A program made the translations under genes and the position numbers. A model generated the notes under the pieces. The model was not told the origin of the DNA. It saw only the letters and a list, made by a program, of their open reading frames with translations, and searched no databases. Shown here piece by piece: positions 1 through 12,689 of a stretch of 64,000 bases of DNA; within the stretch, counting starts at the first letter, position 1, and every line of letters starts with the position of its first letter. Source of the DNA: Sciurus carolinensis (lineage: Eukaryota > Chordata > Mammalia > Rodentia > Sciuridae); contig NC_062222.1 in assembly GCF_902686445.1 (NCBI RefSeq), forward strand, positions 45,055,292 through 45,119,291, given 5' to 3'.

Positions 1-3000
1 AGACTGATGTCATAAAAGAAGTAATGTTTGGATCATTTTTATATCATTTATTCATATTAAAACATGAACATAAGCATTGCCTTTTAGAGAATGAATTAAG
101 TGAGTCACTGTGTGTTTTACACCAGTTTTACAGATGACTAAGGATTAAAGATGGCAAAAGGTTCCAGCTTCCCTCTTCTCACCCCAGCTCTCATGCTTCC
201 TTTGCAGGCATTGTAGTCTGCAGCATCCACCTGGGGTGTCCACAAGCAAACAAGTCAGCTGACAAACTGTCCATTCCACCTTGCCTTGGAGAGACACCAT
301 CTTAAAGGAAGTGTCCCAGGCATTAAAAGAGATTAAGAGAAAGTTCACCTAAGCCACTTCCTCACCCAAGAGAAAAAAGTCTTGTATTTCCTTCCACCCT
401 CTACCACATAATAATGCTTTGCTGCCTGATTGTTTACAGTTGTTTTAATTATTAAACCTATCAAACTGTAGAGTGGGAATGTCTAAAGAAACCGAGGAAG
501 TAAAAGGAAAGAAAGAAGTGCATTAAGAGTGGAGGTTTTATAGTTTTAAGAATACTGAAAGCAATATCTCAATTAGTAATTTATCCTTTTGCAAAAATAC
601 TTTGATATTAATGATAATGTTTCTGGAAACTGAGATATTATGTTTTGTTGTGGGTATTTGAAACTTTTGGCAGCAGATGTCCTCAGAAGAGGTACCACTT
701 AACTTAATTAGGTTTGTTCACAGCCCTGAGTATCTGCATTGCCAAGGCCAGATGATGTTTATCAGTCTAAACAATGTCATTGGGGGAAAGAGAAACTTAA
801 TAAACATTGAATACTCATTCTTTTCACTCTATAATGGTGCAGTTCATTTTAATTCATATTAATTTAATTCATATTAATAAGACAATAGGGATCAGATACT
901 GACTTTTAAAAAGATATCAAAATATCTGCCTACTGAATGGGGATAACTCTTGGTCATTGTTTTCTGAGATTTTTCAATTACTTCTTTTGAAGGTTTTTTA
1001 AAATCTGGGAATTCTTTGCTTTAGTTGTTGAAGCATTTTTAACACTCATACCAACTACTAGTTTCTTTTCAGGAGATGAACTTTCCACATCTCTAAATAA
1101 TATACCTTTTAGGAATGAAAGCAGTATTCTCCCTTAATGGAAATGGGTGAGGAATTATGATATAAAGCTGTGATTCTGTATTTATGGCATTTGTCAAGAG
1201 ATTGATCCTGGAAACTGAAAAAGCCTTGAGAATTTCAATGTAATTGTTTATATAATAGAATATATATGTCTTAGCATAATCTATAATTGATAGCTGTCAA
1301 AGTATTTCATGCATGAGAACAGCCTGCCTTCCTGGGTCATTTTACCTGTTCTCTTCAAAGTTTCCTGTTCCTTCTAACCATTCCCTATTTCTGGCAGTTT
1401 ATTATGTTTGAGACAAAACTCATACATAGATAACTAACATGAAAATCACAAGCTTGAAGAAATTAACAATCTCTAACCTCACTTATTTATGTCTATTATG
1501 CTTAAAAGTTATCAGTAGGCACATAATGGACATCCAATAAATGACTTTAGCATTAAACTTAATTGAAAATGTTTTTCATCCAGCATGACTTCAGTTGAAT
1601 ATATCTCATGACTACTGGTATTCAATTAAGTAAGAAGAAATTCAGCTATTTAAAAAAAAAGGAAATACATTCATGAATGACTTAAAAAAATTTTAAAAGA
1701 AATGCACACATTTGTTTCTAGTCATATACTTGATATTCTAAAATCATTTTATATGTGTCTCAGGAGATATGATTTCAGTATACCTGGAAGAGTTTTATCT
1801 AAGTTAAGAGTACTGAATATTTCACTCACTCTTCTTGGACATAATGCTGTTACCTAACAATAATGCCTTTCTTCAGAAACACTTAATAACACATGCCACA
1901 CTGAAATTGGCAGCAATGCTGTGGTTAGATCTTAAGATGGCAACATTTCAGAGAGGAAGGAAAACATACCCCTTCTTTTAAAAAATATGATCAGACACGC
2001 CTTTTCCCTTTCTGTTGGGTATGTAAGACAATATCCATTCTGTTTCCTTTCAGGTAAATCAAGGCCATTTAGGTAATGTGTTGCTTTTGTCTTGATTGTT
2101 TTTTCCAGCTGGATGCAGACATGCAAGAAAGGTGCAGAAGGCAAGCCATCAAGTCATCACATTGAGAGCTGGACTAGAAATTTGAGTTGAATTACTTAAT
2201 CAAATGTCTCAATGTAAAAAGAGCGTGGAAGCCCTGTTTTGTGGGAGCTTATTTCAGAGACAGGTCTACTTAGATCTCTGCTACCGTATTTTTTTCCAAT
2301 TTCCTACCAAGAGTAAATTGGTTTTGTTCACGTTATTGCTCTTTCTTATGTTTCAATTGAGAGAAAATGGCTCAATGCTGTAACTACAATTTGGAGAATA
2401 CCCATCCCATGATTTAGACAACAGGTTTTTATTTCTTCTAATTCATTGTTCTGAATGCATTTTTTTCTTTTTATAAACAGATTAGAACAAAGGATTATTG
2501 CTCTTGTGCTAGCAACATATATGGGAAAATATAACAGGAGGGGTTTTCTTTCCCAGTTACATATTATACCACTGCCTAACAGAAGTGCTAGCAGCATAAA
2601 ATGATGCAATAAACCTCTCTAACAGTAGCTGATTTGTATGCAACAATGACCATAAGGGTAACTCTTCAGCAAACCTGAATCTCATATATAATGCATAGCA
2701 GTTAATAAATCATAGTAAAATCAGATGGCTTAGAGCCAACAATACCTAACTAGTAATGGAAAGGGGTGGAAAGATTTATAGAGAGACAGATTCTGTCTGG
2801 ATTTTGCTTTTAAGATGCTCACCAACTGCAATGGAGTATCTTATCCTGTTTCTAACTAGACATAGGTATTCAGTTGATTTACTCCATCTTTTTTCTTTTT
2901 TTTTTTTTCCTTTGAGGGTCTTACCCTTTTTCTTCTACCACCAGGTGGAGTGTTTTCTACTTAACCTTGAAGGTTTTTCACTTGAGATCAATACAGATGG

Positions 3001-3853
3001 TATGGGGAGAGAAAATTCGTTTTGAAACTCTAGTTATTTAAATAGCAAGTTCTTAGTGAGCTGTTTTCTTTAATTGAAAATTGAAGATGAATATACCTTA
3101 AAACCTTTGCTCAAAAAACTAAATTTTGAAACCTCAACTGGCAGTTCACCGATCTTGACAGAGATCTGGAATTTTATTTTTGCATTACAGCATCAGAACA
3201 AAGTGTCTTTAGATGTGCTCATGGTAGGTCACTACCAGTGTTTCACGTGCTGTTCTGTGTGAATCTTAAAGATGCAGAATTTGCAAATTTGTCACATGTC
3301 AAGGAGAAGAATATTGAAGACAACATGTGCCATACAGATCTGAGAGAAGCATTCACTTCCAATCTGTTTCTGGTTATTAGTAGGTCTTGGCCAATTTCCG
3401 GTGCTGACATGGGCTATTGAGTTGTGTGGCAAACATGTCACCTCAGAGTTAGAAAAATTTGAACCTACTGAATTATGATCCTCTACAAATTCTTAACATT
3501 AAAAACAATGAAGATAAATTGTTGACGTAGAGAATGGGTAGTAGAAATTGTTAATGCCTCTGCTTAGTTGTCTGTATAATTATTTATCTTGTGCAGACTT
3601 AAATATCTACTTCGGATTGAAATTTTACATTTTAGATTTGCTGCTGGATTTTGATGAAGCATGTAACAGATCACATCTTCCTGGTTATAGTACTACTGTA
3701 CTTATTTCCACTAAAAATGTGTATTATAATGCCTCTTTAATGATGCACAGAAGAGTTAAAAACAAATAAAAGATAGAGATAGAGCATATAAAAATCCAGG
3801 GTTTTTTTCCCCTTGCCTACTGCATTAGGAATATTTGCCTTCAATTATAATAG
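1..3853. other. Unassigned AT-rich sequence
   Basis: I recognise no gene or repeat here. The open frames are all shorter than 90 codons, overlap at random on both strands and resemble no protein I know. A short pyrimidine run lies at about 2888-2910. Old, unrecognisable repeats may be present. Confidence 0.5.
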
Positions 3854-3867
3854 CCACAAGATGGCAG
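3854..3867 (+). promoter_or_regulatory. CTCF-like motif
   Basis: The bases CCACAAGATGGCAG match the core CTCF consensus (CCASYAGRKGGCR) at every position except the fifth. The motif sits in otherwise AT-rich sequence and not in a recognised repeat. Occupancy cannot be judged from sequence, and a single motif can occur by chance. Confidence 0.4.
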
Positions 3868-6800
3868 TAATTCCTTATTAAATGGGTAGTCGCTTTTACC
3901 ATGGGTAACAGGGTGGTGATTGACTCCTGGTGAGAGGTAGGAAGATAAAAGAGAAGGACTGCCTTGTGTTAAGGGTGAAAATAAGGTGGTACAAGGTTAG
4001 AAATAATAGGAGTGGCCTAAAGTAGAGCGAAATTACTTTTATCCTAATGTCTTAGGTTTTCAGATGGCAGAAATCAATACGAATGATCGTCTAGAAGGCA
4101 ATATGGTAAAATGACTACTACTTTGGAATAATCTGGGGATGAGTAGTTTATTTCTATGTGTAGTAATTAATTTTCCAGTGCCCATAAAGACCAAGGCTTG
4201 TCTTGGCAGGTTTAGTCCTTGGCTCTCATTGCAATGCTGATGTTTTAATGATGCAGTGATTATAGGAAATAGTTATTTAGAGATGGCTCACTGTAAAAAT
4301 ATTTTTATGTCTCTGAAATAAAACATTAACTCAAAACAAAATAACTGAAGACAAAAATACATAATTAAGTTCTCTACCAGGCTTGCCCTAGAACGCTCTG
4401 TGCCTGAACACAGAATAGCTCATATTTCAAGGTCAATAGTGATGTGTGCAAAGCAAATCTGAAAATAGTATTTTTTTTGTTTATTCTCTACAAATGGCAC
4501 CAATTGACAAAGTGATCTTTATTTTTGTAAATGTTAGCCAACATGGATAAGATATTTAGAAATAAACTCCAATTGGAAATTGGAAATTTATTGTCAATAA
4601 ACATTTTATTTAAATTAGGTGAATCAGATATATTGTAACTGCATAATAAAAACAAATTTTGAAGAAGTAATGGGTAAGAAAATTGTCACAGAGATTTGAA
4701 ACATACCATAGAAAATTCATGTTTTTACTATTAAATGACTTAGATTAATTTACATTTGATGGAAAAAATTATTAATTTTTATTGGTGCAATGTCTATATT
4801 GACTACATTATGTTTGATAATCTCTGATTTCCTTTTGGATATTATAATTCTAATTATAGAATTTCAGGGTTGTGGTAGATTTTGTTTGTGTCTTCGCATG
4901 AAAGTAGAGTTAAGAGTCTTATATGAATACTTCAACCTTAAAATGTTTTACTGGTTACTGAAATGTATTTTAGACCTTTGCTAAGAGAGTAAATGTTAAG
5001 TGTTTTCACTAAGAAAAAAAGTAACTAGGTAACTATGGGAGGTAATAGATACATTAATTACTTGATCATGACAATCATTGATACATATATCAGAACATCA
5101 TGCTCTACACCTTAAGTATAAACAATTTTTATTTGACAATTAGACATCCATAAAGCTAGAAAATATTATCACTGAAAATATCTAATTAATTCCAACAAAT
5201 GGGTGCTTTGACAACTTATCTTTATTATTTTGACTCAATTTTCTTGTATTCCATATTCTGCTGGCATAAATACAGTAACCTAGAAAAATACATGTCTCTT
5301 CTTCCCCATTTTGAATTATTTAAAACAGTCATTTGTAAGAGGAGAACTGGGAGTTAGGGTCACATTTTCTTCATGTAAACCACATCTGAATTATGTTTGA
5401 AAAGAAAGAGCTCTTATTGAAAGAGAAAGAGGAATGGGGTGGGGTGGTCAGGCAATCCTGCTTCGTTTATCTGTTTATAAGTTTTTGTTTATTTGTGATG
5501 TAACAATATTTTTGAACATAACTTTGAAATTATAGTAATACTAGAAAATTATCCCTGGAGAAATGGACACTTTCAAAGCCATGAAATTTTCAATAAAGGA
5601 GTAAACAAAACTCAGAACCTAGATTTCTTTCTCAAAACCACCTCCAATTACAATCATCAAAGCCTTTAAAAATACAGTTAGAGTTTGACATGGAAGATGA
5701 ACAGTATTTTCTAATCAACTAGAAAATCATTCATAATATATTTAATGGTTACTTACCGAGGTATAAGGAAACTGCCTAGGATGTAGCTCTACACAGCAGC
5801 CCCTACACTTGAGTAATCATAATAAAGTGCAGTACTGTTGAGCAACCACAATTTGAATAAAATAGACAGTAATAAAGAGAATATCGATCCCAATAACTAA
5901 CTCAAAGAGCAGAGGTTTTTGAAAGAACATGTTCTTTTGTTAATGATACCGAGAGAAAGACTAGACTTACAATTTCAATGTGTTTATTTTGGTTTGGCAA
6001 ATTTACCTTGCAGAGGGAAAATTGGAACTGCCTGTGCAAGGTATGGTAATTTATCTTCTCAAGAAAGCCAGTAGCATCCAATTATAGGAAATGACATTGT
6101 TTCTCTTGAGCTTGTTCTAACCATACCAAAGAAATATTTTTAAATGGTAGAACAATAACAATGACCTGATTGAAAGAATATGTGACTGTCCCACTCTAGA
6201 TCTTAATGTTAATCCTATAATGAGCTGAATATTGAAATTACAGTGGTAGTTTGATTTAAATAATCTGCACATTTGGATTGCTTCTTCAGTTCCTCTAAAT
6301 GATAGCTACAAAACCATTTAACATAGAACCCTTTAGCCACCTATTTGATTTTCTGTGGTTCATACATCCTGACTCAGTTGCAACCTAGAAACAGACCTTT
6401 GCACAGACTTGCTATAAAATGCACTTAGGAAAATATTATTAGTTCGTCCCTGGATAACACAGAGAGAGGCTTCCTCCATTTCATTTGTCCATTTTACTTA
6501 TTGTGTTTATGGTCAATGTCAAAACTTTAAGCAAAATACAGAGATATAGTTGGAATACAGTTGTTACAAGTGGTCCAAATTAGTTTGAAGTGTAAAGTTA
6601 TAGGTAGACAAAGCTTTGAAACATCTGATAGTTCTTAGGTTTTGAGTATATATACTACAGTGATTAAGAAAACATTCTTAAATAGAATACACATGACTAG
6701 TAAAGACAAAATCTCTATTCTGAAGTCTTTGACTAGCAAGGTGAATCTTAGGAGAAGATTTTATGGTTGCAATCCATCACTGATCCTAAAAATGTCCCAG

Positions 6801-7770
6801 GTATTGCCATGCTGAATTCATAGTCATTTGTAGTAGTTTGTGCAATGGGTGGTGTCCTGGAGGTCTCGGAGAACATTGCTGTGGTCCTCGTGTTGTGAAG
6901 GACTGCAGCTTTTCCCTGGAATGATTATCTGCCAAAGTAATCATTCTAATGAATGGTTTTGGGTTCTCAAAAGAAAAACTCCTCTTTTCTGGCTATGTTA
7001 TTTAACAAAAGCAAAAAATAAAATAAAAGAAACTCACCTAAAGCAAATATTTCAGCCAGGGTAAGATTTTCCAAAAACCATGTTGTTGAAGAAAATATAT
7101 ACTTTATGAATTTTGTCATAGGAAATTACTTTTTATAACCTGACATTTTTAACTTATTTGATAATTTTAATAGAGAAATTGTATAATCTTCCAATATAAA
7201 ATTAAGTGTTCATAAAAATATATGCTGACCCCACAATATATGCTAACACCTATACATGTATGTACTGAAGTAAACTTTTGTGTGTCCTCCTTATTTAAAT
7301 GATATGCATTTTGAGAAATTTTCATCCAATGAAGAAATGAAATAAAAGCAAGGTCGATAAATCATACAAAATTATTCTTTTATTTTGACTTATTTGTGTC
7401 TTTATTTTTCCTAATTTTCTCTCCTGTCTGTGGCATTGTAGAATCATACCTATTTGGAGTGTATACCTACATGCACACACAAAATGAAAGAATTACATAG
7501 AGCCTGCATTATTTTTGGATCTTGCACAATGAGTTATTTTTAACTTATGGAATGATAAACTTAATAAACAATTTTATGGTAGGTTACTGATTTGAAGGAC
7601 TTAGTTATAGCTAATCTAAGGTTTTAAGGCAATTTTCATCTTTTATGTCTGCATTCTCTCTCCTGTCCTCATTATTGTCCAATTAAGAGGAATTGAGTGT
7701 GAAATTCTGGGCACATAATTAACCAGGCATTGAGGATGTGAGGTCTATCAGAACATCTCTGCCTCTGCTT
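3868..7770. other. Unassigned AT-rich sequence
   Basis: No gene or recognisable repeat was found. The open frames are short (at most about 75 codons) and show no domain or codon pattern. Confidence 0.5.
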
Positions 7771-7774
7771 TCCT

Positions 7775-8240
7775 ACTTATTCACTCAATACATATTAACC
7801 ATGCATATTCTCTATGGTCTTCTAGGAACTTAGAATAACCAATGAACAGAATACAAAAGGTTACTGACTTTGTAGAATATGCATTCTAATTGAGAAAAGC
7901 AAATAATAAGCAATAAACATCATCAATAGATAAATACATAGTATGATAGAAGATGATAAGAGCTAAGAGAATAAAGAAAAAAATACAGCAAGGTAAAGTA
8001 CATTTGGGAATATGGGCATGAAAGTTCAGTCCACAGTATTAAATAATATCTCAGAGTAGACTTCATTAGTTCAGGAATTATGGAAAAAAATTAACATAAT
8101 TATATAAATAATAATTAAAATTTTAATAACTAAAATGAGGGCAATGTCCAGGGCTTCATGAGAGAGTTTATACCCTGGAAGGTCAGGGAGAGTTTCTCTA
8201 TATAATTGACATTTAAGCAGAGGATTGAAGGTTGAGACCC
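7775..8240. repeat. Ancient L2-class repeat (tentative)
   Basis: The segment starts with an 'attcactcaatacatatta' stretch and continues through 'aataagcaataaacat', then a 'gataagagctaagagaataaag' type stretch. It ends with 'gacatttaagcagaggattg'. This order of phrases recurs in an old interspersed repeat of mammals that I associate with L2. It is highly diverged, and the family name and orientation are not certain. Confidence 0.4.
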
Positions 8241-9189
8241 GAGGTGACCTTGAGCTTTATTGGTTAGCACTTTGGTCTTCCAATCCTATCTTGGAGTACT
8301 CTGGGGTATTAAGCAATAGTTACTGCAAGTACCACCTGACTGCTTGTTGCTTTGAAGAAATCAGCATTACAGTTTTAGTTCTGCAACAAGAAAGGGAAAA
8401 CAGATGAAATCCCAGTTTCCAGAGCAGCCCCCAAAGGCCTTTTAATATGGTCTGGACAACTTTGAGGCTTGGATTTGTGTTGGATTGTTGCCAGGCAAAT
8501 GTGGGAGAAGTTTTCTGCTTGCCAGATAAAGACTATGTTATCCCTGTTCTCACTGAGTTGACATCAAGGGGGGAGGCACCACATAGGTTCCCCAGGGAAA
8601 GGTCAAGACGGAAGGAAGCTGGTGAACGAAAGGAATCATTAATAACATGAATCATGCTCTTCTCTTGAACTCTGGCTTTTATCAGGTCGAGACTAATGAA
8701 TACTCAGATCATCATTCCAACTTAGCTGTAACTTACACTCATTCTTAAACTGCCCCTCCTTAGGTAAGATTTTTAAAGAACAGAAATTGAAAAAATTCTA
8801 TATCATGAAACAGTGCATCTATCTGCTTCCTTAACTGGGATGGGGCTAAGAGTGATGGATTCACTGGTTATGCCTTCATGTATAAATAAAATCACTGGAT
8901 ATGAGGCAACTCATCGACAGAATTAGTTTTCTGTAGTAAATAAGCAATGGAATGGCCTAGAAGAAGTGCAATAAAAATGATCCAAAATACTTAGAATTTT
9001 ACAGAGATCTAATATAGAGGTTTCCAGTAGCAATGTCACCGAAATAAGACCAAGTGGTTGGAGAACACCAGGAAAGGGTTCATGAAGAAGAAAGTGATTC
9101 TCTAATCTCTCCTCCCAGGAGCAGTCTGATATCAAATGCTTCTTTCCTTTTCTTCTTCTACTATTAATCCTTTTTCCTCATTTTTTCCT
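8241..9189. other. Unassigned sequence
   Basis: Two short plus-strand frames (ending near 8407 and 8650) have no recognisable product. No repeat was identified. Confidence 0.45.
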
Positions 9190-9190
9190 C

Positions 9191-9500
9191 TTTTTTTTTT
9201 TTTTTTTTTTTTTCCTATTTCTGTTTGGAGAGAAGAGAGACTGGAAATATATCAGTTTATTGGGGTGGGTTACAGGCATTAGGACATCAGGGAAGGGTGA
9301 GATTAGCAGCTAAGGAATGTTCTTTCCAACCAGAAAGAGGAAAACCTGCAGAAAACACAGGAGGGCTCACAAACCGGTTCTAGCCACCCAGGCAATTCTG
9401 AAAACAAAGTGCATCCTCAGCAGGGAACACCCCAGCAGGGAACACACAGAAGTTCCTCTTCTGTGTCCTCTGACCTTTCCCCTAACTTTGTACATTCCCT
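9191..9500 (-). pseudogene. Possible processed retrocopy, 3' end only
   Basis: A run of 23 T at 9191-9213 would be the poly(A) tail of a minus-strand insertion. Reading the minus strand, an AATAAA hexamer (plus-strand TTTATT near 9255) lies about 40 bases before the tail, slightly further than usual. No source gene was recognised, and no target site duplication or clear 5' end was found. A T-rich microsatellite is the alternative. A 15-base tandem direct repeat (unit starting cagcagggaacac) lies near 9417-9446. Confidence 0.25.
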
Positions 9501-9536
9501 GTACACTTTGTGGTTTGAGTGAGGGGGCCACCATTC

Positions 9537-9700
9537 ACTAGCTCTCTGATTTTGGACGTGAGATTCCACTTCTCTGTACCTCTATTTCCTCATGGGTAAA
9601 AAATAACACCATATAAATAAATTAAATAAAGCAATGCCTTTGTGTGGTACTGAGTGCTTCAAAACTTAACTACTATTGTTATTGTCATTTTTATTATTTT
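9537..9700 (+). repeat. MIR SINE, 3' half
   Basis: The text runs through 'actagctctctgatttt', 'cctctatttcctcatggg', 'ataaagcaatgcctttgtg' and ends near a T/A-rich tail. This is the order seen in MIR from the 'cttactagctgtgtgacc' core to its 3' end. Divergence is high, as expected for an ancient tRNA-derived SINE. The tRNA-like 5' part is missing or unrecognisable. Confidence 0.6.
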
Positions 9701-9900
9701 GTTTTTTATCTATATGAAATTCAAAGCATTAATTTAAATGTATATCATGTACAATGTTAGATTTGAGCAACTTTGAGAATAAGGTGTGACCAAGACACAA
9801 CCTCTAAACTCAACAGTCTCTTAGTATAATATAGGAAGGGTTGCAATAGAATGTAATAATTGCTTTAATAGATAGATTCATAAGACCTTTTGAAGTATTG

Positions 9901-9913
9901 AGAAGGAACTCCT
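9901..9913 (+). repeat. Target site duplication of SINE, left copy
   Basis: AGAAGGAACTCCT here is matched by AGAAGAAACTCCT at 10348-10360 (12 of 13). The pair brackets the SINE together with its microsatellite tail and shows where the SINE inserted. Confidence 0.75.
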
Positions 9914-10053
9914 GGGCCAGGCATGGTGGTGCACGCCTGTAATCTCAGCATCTTGGGAGGCTGAGGCAGGATCGTGAGTTCAAAGTCAGCCTCAGCAATT
10001 TAGGGAGGTCCCAATTAACTCAGTGAGACCCTGTCCCTAAATAAAATATTTTT
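9914..10053 (+). mobile_element. B1-ID chimeric SINE, left (7SL-derived) part
   Basis: It starts gggccaggcatggtggtgca, followed by 'gcctgtaatctcagca', 'gggaggctgaggcagga' and 'gtgagttcaaagtcag'. This is the 7SL-derived B1-like head known from squirrel-like rodents. It reaches 'gaccctgtccctaaata', where an L1 tail has been inserted. The ID half resumes at about 10226. The insertion is bounded by a target site duplication at 9901-9913 and 10348-10360. Confidence 0.85.
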
Positions 10054-10209
10054 TTTTCCAGTTTCTCTTATTGCTTCTTTTTTTTTTGTTTATTTATTTA
10101 TTTTTAACGTTTACATAGGGTAATGATGTTTATTTTTTTTCCCTTCCCCCCCATCCCTCCCACCCCTCTTTTCCCTCTATACAGTCCTTCTTTCTATACA
10201 GTCCTTCTT
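10054..10209 (-). mobile_element. Severely truncated L1 3' end nested in a SINE
   Basis: A T run is followed by 'acatagggtaatgatgttt', a C-rich tract and 'cctcttttccctctataca'. This matches the inverted 3' UTR of the L1 copies at 32333 and 54099. Only the last ~150 bases are present. A perfect 16-base duplication of the SINE sequence (taaataaaatattttt, 10038-10053 and 10210-10225) flanks it. The bases ctatacagtccttcttt are present twice in tandem at its right end. Confidence 0.8.
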
Positions 10210-10225
10210 TAAATAAAATATTTTT

Positions 10226-10280
10226 AAAAGGGCTGGGAATGTGGCTCAGTGTTTAAATATCCCTGGATCCAATCCCAGGT
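10226..10280 (+). mobile_element. B1-ID chimeric SINE, right (ID) part
   Basis: The text 'gggctgggaatgtggctcag' followed by 'gatccaatcccaggt' is the tRNA-derived ID half of the SINE that begins at 9914. The two parts are separated only by the L1 tail and its duplicated target site. Confidence 0.8.
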
Positions 10281-10353
10281 ATAAATAAATAAATAAATAA
10301 ATAAGTAGATAGATAGATAGATAAATAAATAAGAGAGAGAGAGAGAGAGAAGA
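10281..10353 (+). repeat. Compound microsatellite (AAAT)n(GATA)n(AAAT)n(GA)n
   Basis: Tetranucleotide ATAA units are followed by four TAGA units, more AAAT units and then about nine GA units. It directly follows the ID half and lies inside the SINE's target site duplication, so it evolved from the SINE's A-rich tail. Confidence 0.9.
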
Positions 10354-11335
10354 AACTCCTACATAGGCCTAATTCTTTCCAAGTTGGTCTTGTCATCTGT
10401 TCAATTTGCTCTTGAACTACCCTCCAAAATTTCAACCTTTCACCATTTCTCTTCTTGTACCTTTAGATGGGTTCTCCTTTATTAGAATATCCTTTTCCTT
10501 ACCCCTGTAATAATCCTCACCTCCACACACACATCCATCACAAACTCATTTCATAGCTCACGTTCCCATTCAAGAGATTCCCTCCTCTCTGATCAACCAG
10601 CATTGAGTATTTCCTTATTTGCATCACAGTAATAGGTCTGCTACTATTCTATATGACCATTTAAACTGAAATCACCTGTTTACTGGTTGTGTCCTACAAG
10701 AGAGAAGTTTACTTGAGAATGGAGTTTATGCCTCATTTATTTATGCACACTCAAAACACAGCACAAAACCTATTACACAGAAGTCTTGCCATGATGGTTC
10801 AAAATTAACTGAAGGTTGAAATGATTCTTGCTTGAAATAGCCCATGCATAAGTGACTTTTCCTTATTGAACCTCTTTACTCCACATTCAGAGCTTCCATA
10901 TGTTGATAATGGACTCTCACTTCATTAATTGCTTCTAAGGTATTAACATCTATCAGGGTTATTCTTCCTGGAGAATATAGACACCCAAAACAAATCCATT
11001 CTTGAAAGTGTGTTCAGAGAACAGGAAACTAACCACCATTGTTTCAGATGGGGAAATATGAAAATACTTGCCGCCTTGAACTATTCAAATCCTTATTTAA
11101 GTATCTCTCATAGGTTTCATCATAATAGAACCCAATTTAGAAATCAATTGCCAAAATTATTTTATGTTTTAATTTTTGTTATGATTCCACTAAAGGGTGT
11201 GTTTTTGTATAATAATGACACTATTGCCATATTGGCTATGAATTATATTTTACTTCTAAACTACAATAATCAAGAAATATAATTTTAAAAATGTAATCAT
11301 TATTTTAAATTATCTTTCATTCCAACTTCTCTTAA
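10354..11335. other. Unassigned sequence
   Basis: No gene or repeat was recognised. A 90-codon plus-strand frame ending at 11282 has no recognisable features. Confidence 0.45.
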
Positions 11336-11339
11336 AAGC

Positions 11340-11755
11340 TGTAGGCATTTATAACTTCCTTGAAGTCCTCCATGCAAATGGGAATATCTGCTGCTGCCAG
11401 GCACAACTATGCCCCTCACTAGGAATTGCCAGAAGTTACAGGAGACCACGTCTCAGAAGGTTATGCCCCACTCCCAGGGCTCAGCTGGTGGCCAGCCACT
11501 GGCTTATGGGGAGGTTAAAAAGCCTGGACTGCTTGCTTCAGTTTGAGACAACACTGAAGGTTCATCCCAGCTCCAGGTGCTGCAGGATTGACTGAAATCT
11601 CAGTTGTAATCACATGCAAATTAGATTCTTCCTTTGCTCAACATTGGCTTCCTCATTTTCTTCCAGGTACATCCCCAGAGAATACTCAGCAAGAAACATC
11701 TGCATGTAAATTCTCCGTCTCAAAATCTGTTTCTAAGAAACTCAACCAAAGACAT
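11340..11755 (+). mobile_element. ERVL-type LTR remnant (tentative)
   Basis: A GC-richer block contains 'ggttaaaaagcctggactg' as a TATA-like core region, then 'cccagctccaggtgctgc' and 'gactgaaatctcagttgta'. This is typical of an old placental ERVL-class LTR. It is followed at about 11760 by 'ttactgggagtggttctagg', which looks like the start of an ERVL internal region (after a tRNA-Leu type primer site). The subfamily was not determined and the left end is uncertain. Confidence 0.45.
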
Positions 11756-12400
11756 TTGTTACTGGGAGTGGTTCTAGGAAGCAGATCCCAAAATGGAATT
11801 TTTGAAATACATTATTTATTGATTGGTTGGCATTAATAACTTCAATACTGATGATAGGTGGAGGAAGACTAGTCCCTGATGCTCTGTAACAATGAAATTG
11901 TTAAAAATTCCATTGGTGGTAAGCAGAGATGATATACTGAGGAGGACTTTCCACTGATTGGTAGTATACTGCTGGATAAATGTGAGAAAACCCGTGACTC
12001 ATATTAGGACTATGGGATTGTGAGACTGCTGCAGAGCACCCAGAGTGATAATGATAGACTTGGACTTGACTAATCACCAGTTCATGAAAAAGTCAGAGGG
12101 CCACTTTAGGAGGAAACTTTCATCTCTTTTAGCTGAAGACCCAAAGAATGAAGGACCAGTCTCAGGACTTAATCCTAAACGGGATGGAGCTTCAGAAAAA
12201 ATGGATTTTTAGTTTCAAAATTCTTAGCAGGGCCCTCTAGGGAAGGAATGAGATTCCAAGACTGTGAAAGGGGGATTCTGGGTACATGCAGTTGAGAGAT
12301 ATAATGTTGAATAAGAGAGAATTTGCCAATGTGGAAACACTCTTATGATACAGAATTTGACACCCTGCATGGACTTCCAGTAAGTTTTTAAAAAATTAGT
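11756..12400 (+). mobile_element. Possible ERVL/MaLR internal remnant
   Basis: This lies directly after the LTR-like block and starts with the 'actgggagtggttctagg' phrase. No gag, pro or pol frame can be read, and the block is heavily decayed. The assignment rests mostly on position. Confidence 0.3.
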
Positions 12401-12689
12401 TAGGATGGCTATCAGGGGCTAGTGGGATAAATAATAAAACAATGACCATCCCCTAGTGTATGAAGTAGAAGAGCTGGCACTATTTCACCAAATGGTGGAG
12501 GAGGATAGGATCAATAGGCTCACAGCAGTAGGCAGGGGGATAGCAGTTATAGCTTGGAAGGCTGGAAAATCTACTAACTGGATCTGTAGTGCAAGAGTCT
12601 TACTACTATTTGGATGTGGCTTGCTCACCAAGAGGACAAAGAGTTGTAGTGATATTGAGATGTAATGGAATCTCTGAGAGGTGAAGTGA

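Noticed and set aside
2938..2950. CCACCAGGTGG as a second CTCF site
   Set aside because: It is partly palindromic and lacks the downstream GGC/GCA part of the consensus; an E-box-like chance match is as likely.
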